From positions 1 through 39,746 of the forward strand of contig JAILAR010000083.1 of the NCBI GenBank assembly GCA_024681515.1: a DNA stretch of 39,746 bases, read 5' to 3'. The notes under the pieces were generated by a model. It was not told the DNA's origin, did not search any database, and saw nothing but the letters and a program-made list of their open reading frames with translations. Positions 23,233 to 31,824 of the stretch are shown here, one piece after another. The translations under genes and the position numbers were made by a program. The stretch is from Eubacterium sp. (GTDB lineage: Bacteria > Bacillota > Clostridia > Lachnospirales > Lachnospiraceae). Every line of letters starts with the position of its first letter. Position 1 is the stretch's first letter.

Positions 23233-24579
23233 TTATGAAATCTGTTTCCGGTACGCCTTCGCTTCGCGGATCAGCCGTTCCTTCGTATTCCTCCCAGGAT
23301 CCTTCAGAACGAAGTCCAGCAAATGCTGCAGCACCTTTCCCATCACCGGCCCTGCCGGAATGTCCATGGCTTTCAGGTCCTGCCCGCCGACTGCCAGCTC
23401 CCGGATACTGAGGGGCGCCTTCTCCGTAACCGTCTTCTCGTACATCCGGATGATCCGGTCCAGCGCCTGCTCCTTCTCTTCTCCTCGGTAATCGCTCTGT
23501 CCTGCCATATCCGCCCTGCGGATCTCCAGAAACTCCGGAAAATGCTCGATGCCCATTTTGGACATTCCTTTCCGGAATCCCGCTTCCGTCAAATCGTCAC
23601 TCAGTCCGAAATCATGCCAGAGCACAAGCCTGCAGACCGATTCTATGGTTTTATTGTCCATTTTCAGACGTTTCAGGATTTCCCGTGCAACAGGTTCCCC
23701 CTCAAAGGGATGGTTCTTAAAATGATCCACGCCGTCCGGACCTGTGGTCTTGCATTTCGGCTTGGCAACATCATGAAGCAACGCGGCATACCGCATGGTC
23801 TTCGTCGGAGACACATGCTGCATCACGACGATGGAATGATGTCCCACATCCGTGTAATGATACGGAGAATTCTGCGGCGTCTCCATCATCCGGTCAAATT
23901 CCGGAAGGATCTTCGCCGTGATCCCCAAAGTGTATAATTCTTCCATTTCTTCCGGATGAGGGGAGCAGATAAGCTTCGTCAGCTCTGTCTCGATCCGTTC
24001 TACGCTGACATGGGAAAGGTCGTCTACATGATTTCGGATCGCAGCCCGGGTGTCCGGCTCGATGGAGAAGCCCAGCTGTGCGGCAAAGCGTACCGCACGC
24101 AGGATCCTGAGCGCATCTTCGTCAAAACGTTCATCCGGATTCCCCACGGCACGGATCCTTTTCGCCTCCATATCCGCCAGCCCGTCGTACAGATCCACCA
24201 GCCCCCGCTCGGGGTGATAGGCCATGGCATTGATCGTAAAATCCCGGCGCATCAGATCGTCCGCCAGATTCTTGGAAAATGTCACGCTCTCAGGCCTTCT
24301 GTGGTCGCTGTAATCTCCGTCCACACGGTAGGTGGTGACCTCGTAGCCCACACCGTGGTTCATGACCGTTACGGTGCCGTGCTGCAGACCGGTGTCGATG
24401 GTTCGTTTGAACAGGGCTTTCACCTGCTCAGGCTTTGCATCGGTAGTGATGTCCCAGTCACTGGGCTCACGGCCGAAAAGGCTGTCGCGGACGCATCCGC
24501 CGACGACATAAGCCTCGTGGCCGGCATCATTCAGTTTTCGCAGGATCCACAGGACGTCCTGAGGGATAGTGATCTTCAT
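23233..24579 (-). CDS. cca: CCA-adding tRNA nucleotidyltransferase with HD domain
   Basis: A 448-residue class II nucleotidyltransferase. The head carries GGCVRD (27-32) and the metal-binding pair D41 and D43 (SDWDIT). ERFDEDALRILRAVRFAAQL is the neck signature. An HD phosphohydrolase-like domain follows (RYAALLHDVAKPKC). It builds or repairs the 3' CCA of tRNAs, a need illustrated by the tRNA-Leu at 31825, whose CCA is not encoded. No good ribosome site precedes the ATG at 24579, and no better start is seen. It follows proS by 60 bp on the same strand. Confidence 0.92.
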   Translation of the reverse strand: MKITIPQDVLWILRKLNDAGHEAYVVGGCVRDSLFGREPSDWDITTDAKPEQVKALFKRTIDTGLQHGTVTVMNHGVGYEVTTYRVDGDYSDHRRPESVTFSKNLADDLMRRDFTINAMAYHPERGLVDLYDGLADMEAKRIRAVGNPDERFDEDALRILRAVRFAAQLGFSIEPDTRAAIRNHVDDLSHVSVERIETELTKLICSPHPEEMEELYTLGITAKILPEFDRMMETPQNSPYHYTDVGHHSIVVMQHVSPTKTMRYAALLHDVAKPKCKTTGPDGVDHFKNHPFEGEPVAREILKRLKMDNKTIESVCRLVLWHDFGLSDDLTEAGFRKGMSKMGIEHFPEFLEIRRADMAGQSDYRGEEKEQALDRIIRMYEKTVTEKAPLSIRELAVGGQDLKAMDIPAGPVMGKVLQHLLDFVLKDPGRNTKERLIREAKAYRKQIS

Positions 24580-24639
24580 ATGTCATGTCAAAGCTGCATA
24601 TGTGCTGTGATGCATGCAGCCGTTCTTCCTTGTCAAGGT

Positions 24640-26076
24640 TTAGTATGCACGCCCGAAGTAGACCATCTTCTTTGCAGCCTTGCCGCAGTATACGCAATTC
24701 TCGGAAATGCACTCCTGCTCAAAGGGCATGCAGCGTGTAGTTGCACCGGTCTCTTCCTTGATGGCGTCCTCGCAGGCCTGATCGCCGCACCACATGGCCT
24801 TGATGAATCCCGGCTTGGTGTCGATGATCTCCTTGAACTGATCCCAGGAGGCTGCCGTGTATGTGTGTGCATCTCGGTGTGCCCGTGCACGCTCCAGCAT
24901 TTCCTTCTGAATGGTATCCAGAAGGGCAGGGATCAGGGTCTCCAGTTCCTCCAGCTTAACGGTCTGCTTGTCGCCGGTATCTCTCCGGACTACAACTGCT
25001 TCGCCGTTTTCCAGGTCGCGGGGACCAACCTCGATACGGATCGGGATGCCGCGCATTTCCTGCTCTGCGAACTTGAATCCGGGGGACTTGTCGGTCTTGT
25101 CTGTCTTTACGCGGACTGCCTTGGACAGCTTCTCTGCCAGTGCGTCCACCGCTTCCAGAACTCCTTCCTTCTTCTGCTGGATGGGGATGATCATGACCTG
25201 GGTCGGTGCGATCCGCGGAGGAAGCACCAGACCGTCATTGTCGCCGTGGACCATGATCACTGCGCCGATGAGACGAGTGGTCACGCCCCAGCTGGTCTGA
25301 TGAACGTATTTCAGGGTGTTATCTTTATCTGTGTACTGTACGCCGAACGCCTTCGCAAAACCGTCACCGAAGTTGTGGCTGGTTCCGGACTGCAGGGCCT
25401 TACCGTCGTGCATCAGTGCCTCGATGGTGTAGGTTGCGACTGCACCGGCGAACTTCTCCTTCTCGGTCTTCTGGCCCCGAACTACCGGGATGGCCAGCAC
25501 GTCTTCGCAGAAATCCGCATAAACGTTCAGCATCTGCTCGGTTCTTGCCTCGGCTTCTTCCGCTGTGGCATGTGCCGTATGGCCTTCCTGCCACAGGAAC
25601 TCTCTGGAGCGTAGGAAGGGTCTGGTCTCCTTCTCCCAGCGGACAACGGAGCACCACTGGTTATATACCTTCGGCAGATCGCGGTAAGAAGTGATGTCCT
25701 TCTGATAGAAATCGCAGAACAGGGTTTCCGAAGTGGGGCGTACGCACATCCGCTCCTGCAGTTTGCTTGTTCCTCCGTAGGTCACCCAGGCAACCTCCGG
25801 GGCGAAGCCCTCCACGTGGTCCTTCTCCTTCTCCAGCAGGCTCTCCGGGATCATCAGCGGCAGATAAACATTTTCCACGCCGGTCTCCTTGAACCGTGCA
25901 TCCAGCTGTTGCTGGATCAGTTCCCAGATGGCATAGCCGGCCGGCTTCAGCACCATGAATCCCTTAACGCTGGTATAGCCGGTGAGGTCCGCCTTCAGGA
26001 CCACGTCCGTATACCACTGTGCGAAATCTTCGTCCATCGATGTGATGGCTTCTACTTTCTTCTTATCGTTTGCCAT
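24640..26076 (-). CDS. proS: Prolyl-tRNA synthetase, archaeal/eukaryal type
   Basis: A 478-residue class II synthetase that charges tRNA-Pro. The short length, the lack of the INS editing domain between motifs 2 and 3, and the C-terminal domain ending VYFGRAY mark the ProS form shared with archaea and eukaryotes. Motif-type signatures are present: [28 protein letters not shown], and [20 protein letters not shown]. Near the C-terminus, a Cys set ([23 protein letters not shown]) looks like the zinc site known in this type. The start follows GAGGAAGAGGAAA. The 54-bp gap upstream is too short for a T-box. Confidence 0.95.
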   Translation of the reverse strand: MANDKKKVEAITSMDEDFAQWYTDVVLKADLTGYTSVKGFMVLKPAGYAIWELIQQQLDARFKETGVENVYLPLMIPESLLEKEKDHVEGFAPEVAWVTYGGTSKLQERMCVRPTSETLFCDFYQKDITSYRDLPKVYNQWCSVVRWEKETRPFLRSREFLWQEGHTAHATAEEAEARTEQMLNVYADFCEDVLAIPVVRGQKTEKEKFAGAVATYTIEALMHDGKALQSGTSHNFGDGFAKAFGVQYTDKDNTLKYVHQTSWGVTTRLIGAVIMVHGDNDGLVLPPRIAPTQVMIIPIQQKKEGVLEAVDALAEKLSKAVRVKTDKTDKSPGFKFAEQEMRGIPIRIEVGPRDLENGEAVVVRRDTGDKQTVKLEELETLIPALLDTIQKEMLERARAHRDAHTYTAASWDQFKEIIDTKPGFIKAMWCGDQACEDAIKEETGATTRCMPFEQECISENCVYCGKAAKKMVYFGRAY

Positions 26077-26130
26077 TTTCCTCTTCCTCTTCTTTATGAT
26101 AGTATACTGAATCCGTTTTCGAGATCCATC

Positions 26131-26505
26131 TTACAGCTTGTCATAGTCATACTCGCCCTTATGGGACTGCCACATCAGTCGGATCAGCTGGTCATGGAGC
26201 TCATCCTCCACCGCCTGCACCTTTTCAGCCAGCTCTTTTTCCTCCTCCGCAAAGTTGCCCTGTCCGTAAATGAAATCGGCCCAGCTCTCATCCACGCCGG
26301 ATTTATCGATCTCTTCATGGAGCTCGATGGACATGCTGACGAGGACCTTTTTCTGACATTCCACGCAGGCATAGTTGATTTCTTTCTTCATGTAGCACAC
26401 CACCAGGATCACATCCGGGTCCTGCTCTGAGACGTACTTGATAAAGTCCTCGGTCGCGCCTTCGATGGTATTCATATTTCGTGTTTCTTTACTTATGAAT
26501 TTCAT
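26131..26505 (-). CDS. Small conserved-looking hypothetical protein
   Basis: The protein has 124 residues and is acidic, mixed helical and strand, with no signal peptide or transmembrane helix. I do not recognise the family. The start at 26503-26505 is chosen because GGAGGA lies eight bases upstream, inside the end of the upstream pseudouridine synthase gene, whose stop is one base away; the two are almost certainly co-translated. Met11 is an alternative. It contains YACVECQKKVLV, a CxxC that could be redox-active or bind metal with a partner. The second half (EEEKELAEKVQAVEDELHDQ) is a likely coiled helix. Confidence 0.65.
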   Translation of the reverse strand: MKFISKETRNMNTIEGATEDFIKYVSEQDPDVILVVCYMKKEINYACVECQKKVLVSMSIELHEEIDKSGVDESWADFIYGQGNFAEEEKELAEKVQAVEDELHDQLIRLMWQSHKGEYDYDKL

Positions 26506-26506
26506 T

Positions 26507-27265
26507 CTACCAGTCCTCCTCTTCGGCATCCAGCAACTCAAATGCTCTTCCTTCCGGCTCCCGGTGCAGGAATACCTCTTCTCCCGTATAGGGATGTGCA
26601 AATGTCATTCGGCTGCTGTACAGACCGATCTCCGGTACCGACGGTTTCTTCTTCCCGGCGAAACCACCCTTTCCGTTATTGCGGCCTTTGCCTGCTCCGC
26701 CGATTTTCCCGGCCGGACCGTACTTCACATCTCCCCAGATCGGGAAGCCGTGGGCCGCCATCTGACAGCGGATCTGGTGATGGCGGCCGGTCTCAAGATG
26801 GATCAGAAGGTAGGTAAATATCCCCACATCCGTCTCGATCACATCCAGTACTTCGTAGCTAAGGACCGCCTTCTTTGCGCCCTTCGTTCCTTCCGGAACC
26901 ACTCTGGAACAGTTGTCCTTCTTATCCGCCAGCAGCCAGTCCGTGTAGGTCCCTTCATCCTCCGGGATCTCCCCGCAGACCACTGCCTGGTAGCATTTGT
27001 CGATCTTCCGGTCCTGCACCAGATCCGACAGCTTTGCCGCTGCCTCTTCGGTCTTTGCCAGAAGCAGGATCCCCGCCACCGGCCGGTCCAGACGGTTGAT
27101 CACCGCCAGATACGGTTCTTCGTCCGTATCCCCGCGATCGAACATGTAGTTTTTCACGATACTGACCATGTCCTCACGATTCGAGTGGTCGGACTGGGAG
27201 GGAACACCGTAAGGCTTTACCACCGCGATCATGTATTTGTCTTCGTAGACGATGTCTGGTTTCAT
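26507..27265 (-). CDS. RluA-family pseudouridine synthase
   Basis: A 252-residue enzyme that isomerises uridines in RNA, probably rRNA. Catalytic D60 lies in INRLDRPVAG; the ESYEV-like strand, HLETGRHHQIRCQMA and GDVKYG are the remaining family blocks. There is no S4 domain at the N-terminus, so it resembles the short members. A Gly/Lys-rich insert (about residues 196-215) interrupts the usual loop after GDVKYG. The start at 27265 follows GGAG; an upstream open stretch reading CHSERSEES is a translated intergenic repeat and was left out. Target site is unknown. Confidence 0.88.
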   Translation of the reverse strand: MKPDIVYEDKYMIAVVKPYGVPSQSDHSNREDMVSIVKNYMFDRGDTDEEPYLAVINRLDRPVAGILLLAKTEEAAAKLSDLVQDRKIDKCYQAVVCGEIPEDEGTYTDWLLADKKDNCSRVVPEGTKGAKKAVLSYEVLDVIETDVGIFTYLLIHLETGRHHQIRCQMAAHGFPIWGDVKYGPAGKIGGAGKGRNNGKGGFAGKKKPSVPEIGLYSSRMTFAHPYTGEEVFLHREPEGRAFELLDAEEEDW

Positions 27266-27301
27266 GAGATTCTCCGTCCTGATCACACTTTTCAGTCGAC
27301 A

Positions 27302-27393
27302 GGATTCTTCGCTTCGCTCAGAATGACAGATTGACATGTCATTCTGACGGAGCGCTGAGCGCGATGGAAGAATCCCTTCATTCAGAATGACAG
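27302..27393. repeat. Imperfect palindromic repeat of the widespread GAGCGAAGCGAAGAATC type
   Basis: Left arm 27302-27328 (GGATTCTTCGCTTCGCTCAG, then AATGACA) and a diverged right arm 27337-27375 (starting TGTCATTCTGA, ending GAAGAATCC), followed by a partial third copy, TTCATTCAGAATGACAG. Translated copies of this repeat read CHSERSEES and turn up in spurious proteins of many genomes. It lies between the aminotransferase and the pseudouridine synthase genes. Confidence 0.75.
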
Positions 27394-27394
27394 G

Positions 27395-28684
27395 TTAGTT
27401 CATTTCATCGAGAAGCTTCTTCGCGCTGACCAGCTTCACACACAGGGTGAAGAGCTCCGCTGCGATCTTCAGGTCTTCCAGCGGCGGCAGGGTCGGAGCT
27501 ACACGGATGTTGGAATCCTGCGGATCCTTGCCATAGGGCCAGGTTGCGCCTGCGCCGGTCATGGTCACGCCGGCTTTTTTTGCCTTGGATACGATCTCCT
27601 TTGCGCAGCCCGGAAGGGAATCAAAGCTGATGAAATAGCCTCCCTTCGGCTTTGTCCATTCGCCGATGCCCAGTCCGGAGAGTTCACGGTCGAAGATCTC
27701 CAGAACCGCTTCAAACTTCGGACGGATGATTTCCGCATGTTTCCGCATATGCTCGGTCATCATGTGGATGTCTCCGAAGAAACGCACATGACGCAGCTGG
27801 TTCACCTTATCATGACCGATGGTCTGGTTCTTCATCTGAGTCACGATATCCTCCAGGTTATTGGCCGAAGTAGCCAGTGCGGCGATACCGCTGCCCGGGA
27901 AGGTGATCTTCGAGGTGGATGCGAATTTATAGACAAGGTCCGGATTGCCCGCACGCTTGCACTCTGCCAGGATCTCGATCAGATAATCCTGGTCATCGTC
28001 ATACAGATGGTGGATGCCGTAGGCATTATCCCAGAAGATCCGGAAATCCTTAGCCGCGGGCCTGAGCCGTGCGAAGCGGCGTACCGTCTCGTCGGAATAA
28101 GAGTATCCCTGCGGATTGGAATATTTCGGTACGCACCAGATACCCTTGATGGACTCATCCTCTGCCACCAGCTTTTCTACCATATCCATATCCGGTCCGA
28201 TGGGGGACATGGGAACCGGGATCATTTCGATGCCGAAATACTCGGTGATGGCAAAATGCCGGTCATAGCCGGGAACCGGGCACAGGAATTTCACCTTGTC
28301 CAGCTTGCACCACGGGGTGTTGCCCAGAATACCATGTGTCATGGCTCTGGAAACCGTGTCATACATCACGTTCAGAGATGAGTTGCCGTAAATGATGATG
28401 TTGTCGGGGTTGTTCTCCATCATGTCCCCGATCAGCACCTTCGCCTCATGGATTCCGGTCAGCACACCGTAGTTCCGGCAGTCGGTTCCGTCCTCACAGG
28501 ACAGGTCCACCTGGGAATTCAGTGCGTCCATCATTCCCATGGAAAGATCCAGCTGCTCCCGGCACGGCTTACCGCGGCTCATGTCCAGCGCAAGATCCTT
28601 CTCCTGGAACTTGTGATACTTTGCGCGGAGCTCCGCCAGCTCCATCTCCAGCTCATCCTTTGTCATTTCAGCATATGGTTTCAT
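27395..28684 (-). CDS. PLP-dependent aspartate aminotransferase-like enzyme
   Basis: The protein has 429 residues. The start at 28682-28684 follows AGGAGG. The PLP lysine is K259 in FASTSKITFPGSG; NSSLNVMYD, VPKYSNPQGYSYS and FWDNAYGIHHLYDD are the other fold-type I landmarks. The overall pattern matches the Pfam Asp_aminotransf group, whose member Rv3722c of Mycobacterium is an aspartate aminotransferase, rather than AspC. It would link oxaloacetate and aspartate with glutamate and 2-oxoglutarate. Substrate is assigned by family. Confidence 0.85.
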   Translation of the reverse strand: MKPYAEMTKDELEMELAELRAKYHKFQEKDLALDMSRGKPCREQLDLSMGMMDALNSQVDLSCEDGTDCRNYGVLTGIHEAKVLIGDMMENNPDNIIIYGNSSLNVMYDTVSRAMTHGILGNTPWCKLDKVKFLCPVPGYDRHFAITEYFGIEMIPVPMSPIGPDMDMVEKLVAEDESIKGIWCVPKYSNPQGYSYSDETVRRFARLRPAAKDFRIFWDNAYGIHHLYDDDQDYLIEILAECKRAGNPDLVYKFASTSKITFPGSGIAALATSANNLEDIVTQMKNQTIGHDKVNQLRHVRFFGDIHMMTEHMRKHAEIIRPKFEAVLEIFDRELSGLGIGEWTKPKGGYFISFDSLPGCAKEIVSKAKKAGVTMTGAGATWPYGKDPQDSNIRVAPTLPPLEDLKIAAELFTLCVKLVSAKKLLDEMN

Positions 28685-28876
28685 CGTTCGTCCTCCTGAT
28701 TTCCGGGAAATGCCGCAAATGATCAGCGATCCGTCGCGTAATTCTGCGGTTTCCGACGGCATGCATCAGCACATGCCCGTAATTAGTCAATTATTGTAGC
28801 ACATCTTTTTCCTTTTTCACAGAGGAAAATTGTAGCGAATCCCTGTTTTTTTCGTGAAATCGCCGCGCTGTTCATT

Positions 28877-28917
28877 TGAGCCATGCCGGTATCTCCGGAA
28901 ACTTCCGGCATGGCTCA
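28877..28917 (-). other. 13-bp hairpin at the end of hflX
   Basis: TGAGCCATGCCGG (28877-28889) pairs with CCGGCATGGCTCA (28905-28917), starting right after the hflX stop codon. On the minus strand no T-run follows, so termination would be atypical. Confidence 0.6.
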
Positions 28918-30171
28918 TTACTTGCGCACGATTCTCCCATACAGGTCCGCCGGGACATAGGCTTCCACGTAAACTCCGTCATCGCGGTAGTCTTCCACCT
29001 GAAGTTCTCCCTTCCTGCGGATCTCCGCAAGGAGGGACATCCTGTCAAACGGGAGGGTCATCGCCAGTTTCTTCTTCCCGCCGCGGAGCAGCTCGCTGAG
29101 TGCCTCCTGCAGTCCGTCCAGTCCTTCCCCGCTCTTCGCCGAGATCTTCACGGTTTTCTCAGCCCGGTCATCCAGAAAATGTGTCTCTCCCTCCACCAGG
29201 TCCATTTTATTAAATACGGTCAGCACCGGTTTTTCGCGGATCTCCAGCAGGTCCAGGGTCTCGTATACCGTCTTCCGGTAGGTTTCCCATTCCGGATCCG
29301 AGGCGTCCACCACGTGGATCAGATAGTCCGCATAAGCCGCCTCCTCCAGGGTACTGCGGAAAGCACGGATCAGTTCCGTGGGAAGCTTCCGGATAAAGCC
29401 GACCGTGTCCGTCAGCAGGATCTGCTGCTTCCCCGGCAGCTCCAGAGCCCGGGTAGTGGTATCCAGCGTTGCGAAGAGCTTATCCTCCGCCAGGATCCCC
29501 GCATCCGTCAGGGTATTGAGGAGCGTGGATTTCCCGGCATTTGTGTAACCTACGATGGCCGCCACCGGAACCCCCTTCTTCTGCCGTTCCTTCCGGTTCA
29601 GTTCCCGGTGGGTCACCACATCCTCCAGTTCCCGCCGGAGCTGGCCGATCCGGTTTCGTACCGCACGGCGATCCTGCTCCAGCTTCTTCTCACCGGGACC
29701 GCGGGTACCGATACCGCCTCCCAGCCGGGACAGCGCCGTTCCCTGTCCGGACAGCCGGGACAGATTGTACCGGAGCTGTGCCAGCTCCACCTGCAGCTTT
29801 CCTTCGCTGGTTCTTGCATGCGCCGCGAAGATGTCCAGGATCACGCCGGTGCGGTCCAGTACCTTGACATCCAGCGCCCGTTCCAGATTCTTCTGCTGGG
29901 CGGGAGACAGCTCGTCATCCGTGATGACCGTATCTGCATTTGTCTCATACACCAGTTCCCGCAGCTCTTCGATCTTCCCGCTGCCAAGATAGGTCCCCGG
30001 ATCGATCCGTTCTTTCGGCTGCACCAGTGTACCAACCACCTCGCCGCCGGCCGTCTCCGCCAGCTCCCCCAGTTCCCTGAGCAGCGGTTCCACCTCCGGA
30101 CGGTTGGGCAGCTGCACCGCCACCAGGAGCACTCGCTCCCTATATTCGCTTCTTTCCTCTTCCTGTATCAT
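28918..30171 (-). CDS. hflX: Ribosome-associated GTPase HflX
   Basis: A 417-residue GTPase that splits stalled or hibernating ribosomes under stress. The N-terminal HflX domain (about 10-115), the Gly-rich linker SRLGGGIGTRGPGEKKLE (about 148-165), and the G domain follow in order: P-loop GYTNAGKST (208-216), TLDTTTR, DTVGFI, NKMD, and SAKSGEG. The start at 30171 follows GGAGAGG. A promoter with three ACCGGT sites lies just upstream, overlapping the stop codon of the XRE gene. No hfq is next to it, as is usual outside Proteobacteria. Confidence 0.95.
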   Translation of the reverse strand: MIQEEERSEYRERVLLVAVQLPNRPEVEPLLRELGELAETAGGEVVGTLVQPKERIDPGTYLGSGKIEELRELVYETNADTVITDDELSPAQQKNLERALDVKVLDRTGVILDIFAAHARTSEGKLQVELAQLRYNLSRLSGQGTALSRLGGGIGTRGPGEKKLEQDRRAVRNRIGQLRRELEDVVTHRELNRKERQKKGVPVAAIVGYTNAGKSTLLNTLTDAGILAEDKLFATLDTTTRALELPGKQQILLTDTVGFIRKLPTELIRAFRSTLEEAAYADYLIHVVDASDPEWETYRKTVYETLDLLEIREKPVLTVFNKMDLVEGETHFLDDRAEKTVKISAKSGEGLDGLQEALSELLRGGKKKLAMTLPFDRMSLLAEIRRKGELQVEDYRDDGVYVEAYVPADLYGRIVRK

Positions 30172-30205
30172 ATATCCTCTCCGATCGATTTTGAAATCAT
30201 TTTTT

Positions 30206-30240
30206 ACCGGTCTTTACCGGTTTGATTATCTTTTACCGGT
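30206..30240. promoter_or_regulatory. Cluster of three ACCGGT motifs at the hflX promoter
   Basis: TTTACCGGT occurs at 30203-30211, 30213-30221 and 30232-30240. The centres are 10 and 19 bp apart, which puts them on about one face of the helix. One copy lies inside the promoter spacer and two just downstream of the -10, a repressor-like layout. The binding protein is unknown. Confidence 0.55.
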
Positions 30241-30254
30241 CTTTACTTTGTCAA
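30225..30254 (-). promoter_or_regulatory. Promoter for hflX
   Basis: Minus-strand TTGACA (30254-30249), 18-bp spacer, GATAAT (30230-30225). The -35 shares bases with the TGA stop codon of the upstream XRE gene. Confidence 0.65.
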
Positions 30255-30445
30255 TCCTCCCAGAACAGCTCATCCAGTGTTTTACCCAGCACCTTGCAGA
30301 TATCCCGGCACAGTTTAATGGTCGGATTATAGTCTCCCTTTTCGATGGCATTAATGGTCTGCCTGGAGACGCCTACGCGCTTTGCCAGATCCTCCTGGGA
30401 AAGATCCAGTGCGGCGCGGGCAGATTTCAGTCTCAGATTCTTCAT
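30251..30445 (-). CDS. Small XRE-family regulator (YozG/Cro-like)
   Basis: The 64-residue protein is almost only a helix-turn-helix: ALDLSQEDLAKRVGVSRQTI, then NAIEKGDYNPTIKLCRDICK, ending LDELFWED. This short type is common in Firmicutes next to membrane or transporter genes that it represses. The start at 30443-30445 follows AGGAGG. It begins eight bases after the stop of the membrane protein at 30454-31530, so the two form an operon and the regulator probably controls that operon's own promoter. Confidence 0.88.
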   Translation of the reverse strand: MKNLRLKSARAALDLSQEDLAKRVGVSRQTINAIEKGDYNPTIKLCRDICKVLGKTLDELFWED

Positions 30446-30453
30446 AACGCCTC

Positions 30454-31530
30454 CTATTCCATCTCCTCTCTTCGAAGCACAAGGCTTCGGATCGCGCCGG
30501 CGATCACTACTGCAAGCATCATGACCGCGCACATCAGGTTGAGAACGCTGACAGAGAACCGTCCGCTGGGCTCAAACCATCCGTTTGACAGAATACTTGA
30601 GATGCCGATAACCAGATTGAAAGCTCCGATAGCTCCGAAGACCGCCATCACCGTACCACGCTTCTCATTCAGCGCGATATAGCAGTCATGCCAGATGCAG
30701 TAGATCACATAGACGATGATACCGATAAATATACTTCCCGCGTAGAAGATCCACGCCCTCCGGTCCGGGAGCAGGCCCATGGATTCCACCATCAGCACCA
30801 CTCCGACTTCCACAAGTGCGGCAAAAAAAGCGTACCGGAAACCGCGTCCCTGTTCCAGCTCCTGCCGCTCATCGTATTTCTGACGCATAAGTCCCCGCCT
30901 CTTCACCCACACCACCAGAGCCAGTACCATGAGGCAGGAACCGAGAATGATGGCAAACATGCCGCACATACCGGACACGCTGAACGGGACCTGCTTCTCC
31001 GCGTTCATAAAGAAGTCCAGATGCCAGGTTCCTTCCTTCTGCAGCTTATCAAAATTGTAGTCCTGCGCAAGATCCTTTGCCCTCGCCTGCCCGCAGAGCC
31101 AGGTCTTTGCAAAGTTTAAAAAATCTTCTTCCGTGGTGAGATACCGGTAATCCAGATGATATACCCCCGCCTTCAGGTTCAGTGTGGGATTCTCATTTCC
31201 GGCCAGCGATGCGGACGCATATATCTGATGTGCCTCGGAATCCATGATCGTGCATCCTGTGACAAATCCGATATCTGACTCCTTCACATCCTCCGCCTTC
31301 ATACCGGAAGGATTCCATTCCAGCTTCAAAACGTATTCACCGGCCTGATCCACCATAAAATTACCATTGGACATCTTCGGCTCCGCCGTACCGTCCTTCA
31401 CGGAAATGTCCCAGCCCCATCTGGAATTCCACTCCAACGCTTTTGTACCGTTATTATGCAGGAAGATCCCACACACCAGAAGCGCCAGCCCGATCAGAAA
31501 TGCCACACATGAAAATGTATTCTTCTTCAT
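30454..31530 (-). CDS. Uncharacterised multi-pass membrane protein in operon with the XRE regulator
   Basis: The protein has 358 residues. A signal-anchor helix (CVAFLIGLALLVCGIFL) is followed by an extracytoplasmic domain of about 160 residues, then a helix near residues 188-210, a charged cytoplasmic loop (RRGLMRQKYDERQELEQGRG), and four more helices to the end. The loop LNEKRGTVMA and the order of parts resemble the protein at 19007-20119, suggesting distant paralogues. The YDERQ stretch recalls small membrane proteins that pair with short XRE regulators in Firmicutes. Function unknown; a sensor or transporter role is only a guess. Confidence 0.7.
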   Translation of the reverse strand: MKKNTFSCVAFLIGLALLVCGIFLHNNGTKALEWNSRWGWDISVKDGTAEPKMSNGNFMVDQAGEYVLKLEWNPSGMKAEDVKESDIGFVTGCTIMDSEAHQIYASASLAGNENPTLNLKAGVYHLDYRYLTTEEDFLNFAKTWLCGQARAKDLAQDYNFDKLQKEGTWHLDFFMNAEKQVPFSVSGMCGMFAIILGSCLMVLALVVWVKRRGLMRQKYDERQELEQGRGFRYAFFAALVEVGVVLMVESMGLLPDRRAWIFYAGSIFIGIIVYVIYCIWHDCYIALNEKRGTVMAVFGAIGAFNLVIGISSILSNGWFEPSGRFSVSVLNLMCAVMMLAVVIAGAIRSLVLRREEME

Positions 31531-31645
31531 TTAAAACCACCCTCTTTTTCTTTCCGGTATTTACCCTTTTCCCCGCCGGTCCGAGGCGCGGTCACGCCTT
31601 GCAACACAGCCAGGTATCGCCTCCACCACTTCAAGCTGTATCTGC

Positions 31646-31674
31646 ATCATATCATTCGCATTACAAAATGTCAA
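31646..31674 (-). promoter_or_regulatory. Strong sigma-A promoter for the membrane protein-XRE operon
   Basis: Minus-strand TTGACA (31674-31669), 17-bp spacer, TATGAT (31651-31646); the transcript would have a leader of about 110 bases. Confidence 0.8.
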
Positions 31675-31718
31675 GTATATATTACATTATGTATGTGCTG
31701 TTTTCCATTTTGTAATGC
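31658..31718. promoter_or_regulatory. 13-bp inverted repeat, candidate XRE operator pair
   Basis: GCATTACAAAATG (31658-31670) is the exact reverse complement of CATTTTGTAATGC (31706-31718). The first copy lies in the spacer and touches the -35; the second lies upstream, centres 48 bp apart. Each copy is itself roughly palindromic (CATT....AATG). Binding by the XRE protein encoded in the same operon is inference. Confidence 0.65.
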
Positions 31719-31764
31719 GGCGGCTTTTGGTATTCGTAAACAGCAAAAAACCTTATAAAAGCAG

Positions 31765-31793
31765 TTGACAATCCACCTTCAAAATGATATTAT
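31765..31793 (+). promoter_or_regulatory. Promoter for tRNA-Leu
   Basis: TTGACA (31765-31770), 17-bp spacer, TATTAT (31788-31793), about 31 bp before the mature tRNA 5' end. Confidence 0.82.
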
Positions 31794-31824
31794 CGTTTAG
31801 CGACGTTTCAAGAAGCGTCTATAC

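Noticed and set aside
26077-26130. T-box leader before proS
   Set aside because: Only 54 bp lie between the genes and no T-box core sequence is present; none is seen before lysS either.
27266-27337. Upstream extension of the pseudouridine synthase reading CHSERSEES
   Set aside because: It is translated intergenic repeat; the ATG at 27265 has a ribosome site and fits the family start.
28877-28917. Intrinsic terminator call for the hairpin after hflX
   Set aside because: The stem is strong but no T-run follows on the minus strand, so it is listed only as a hairpin.
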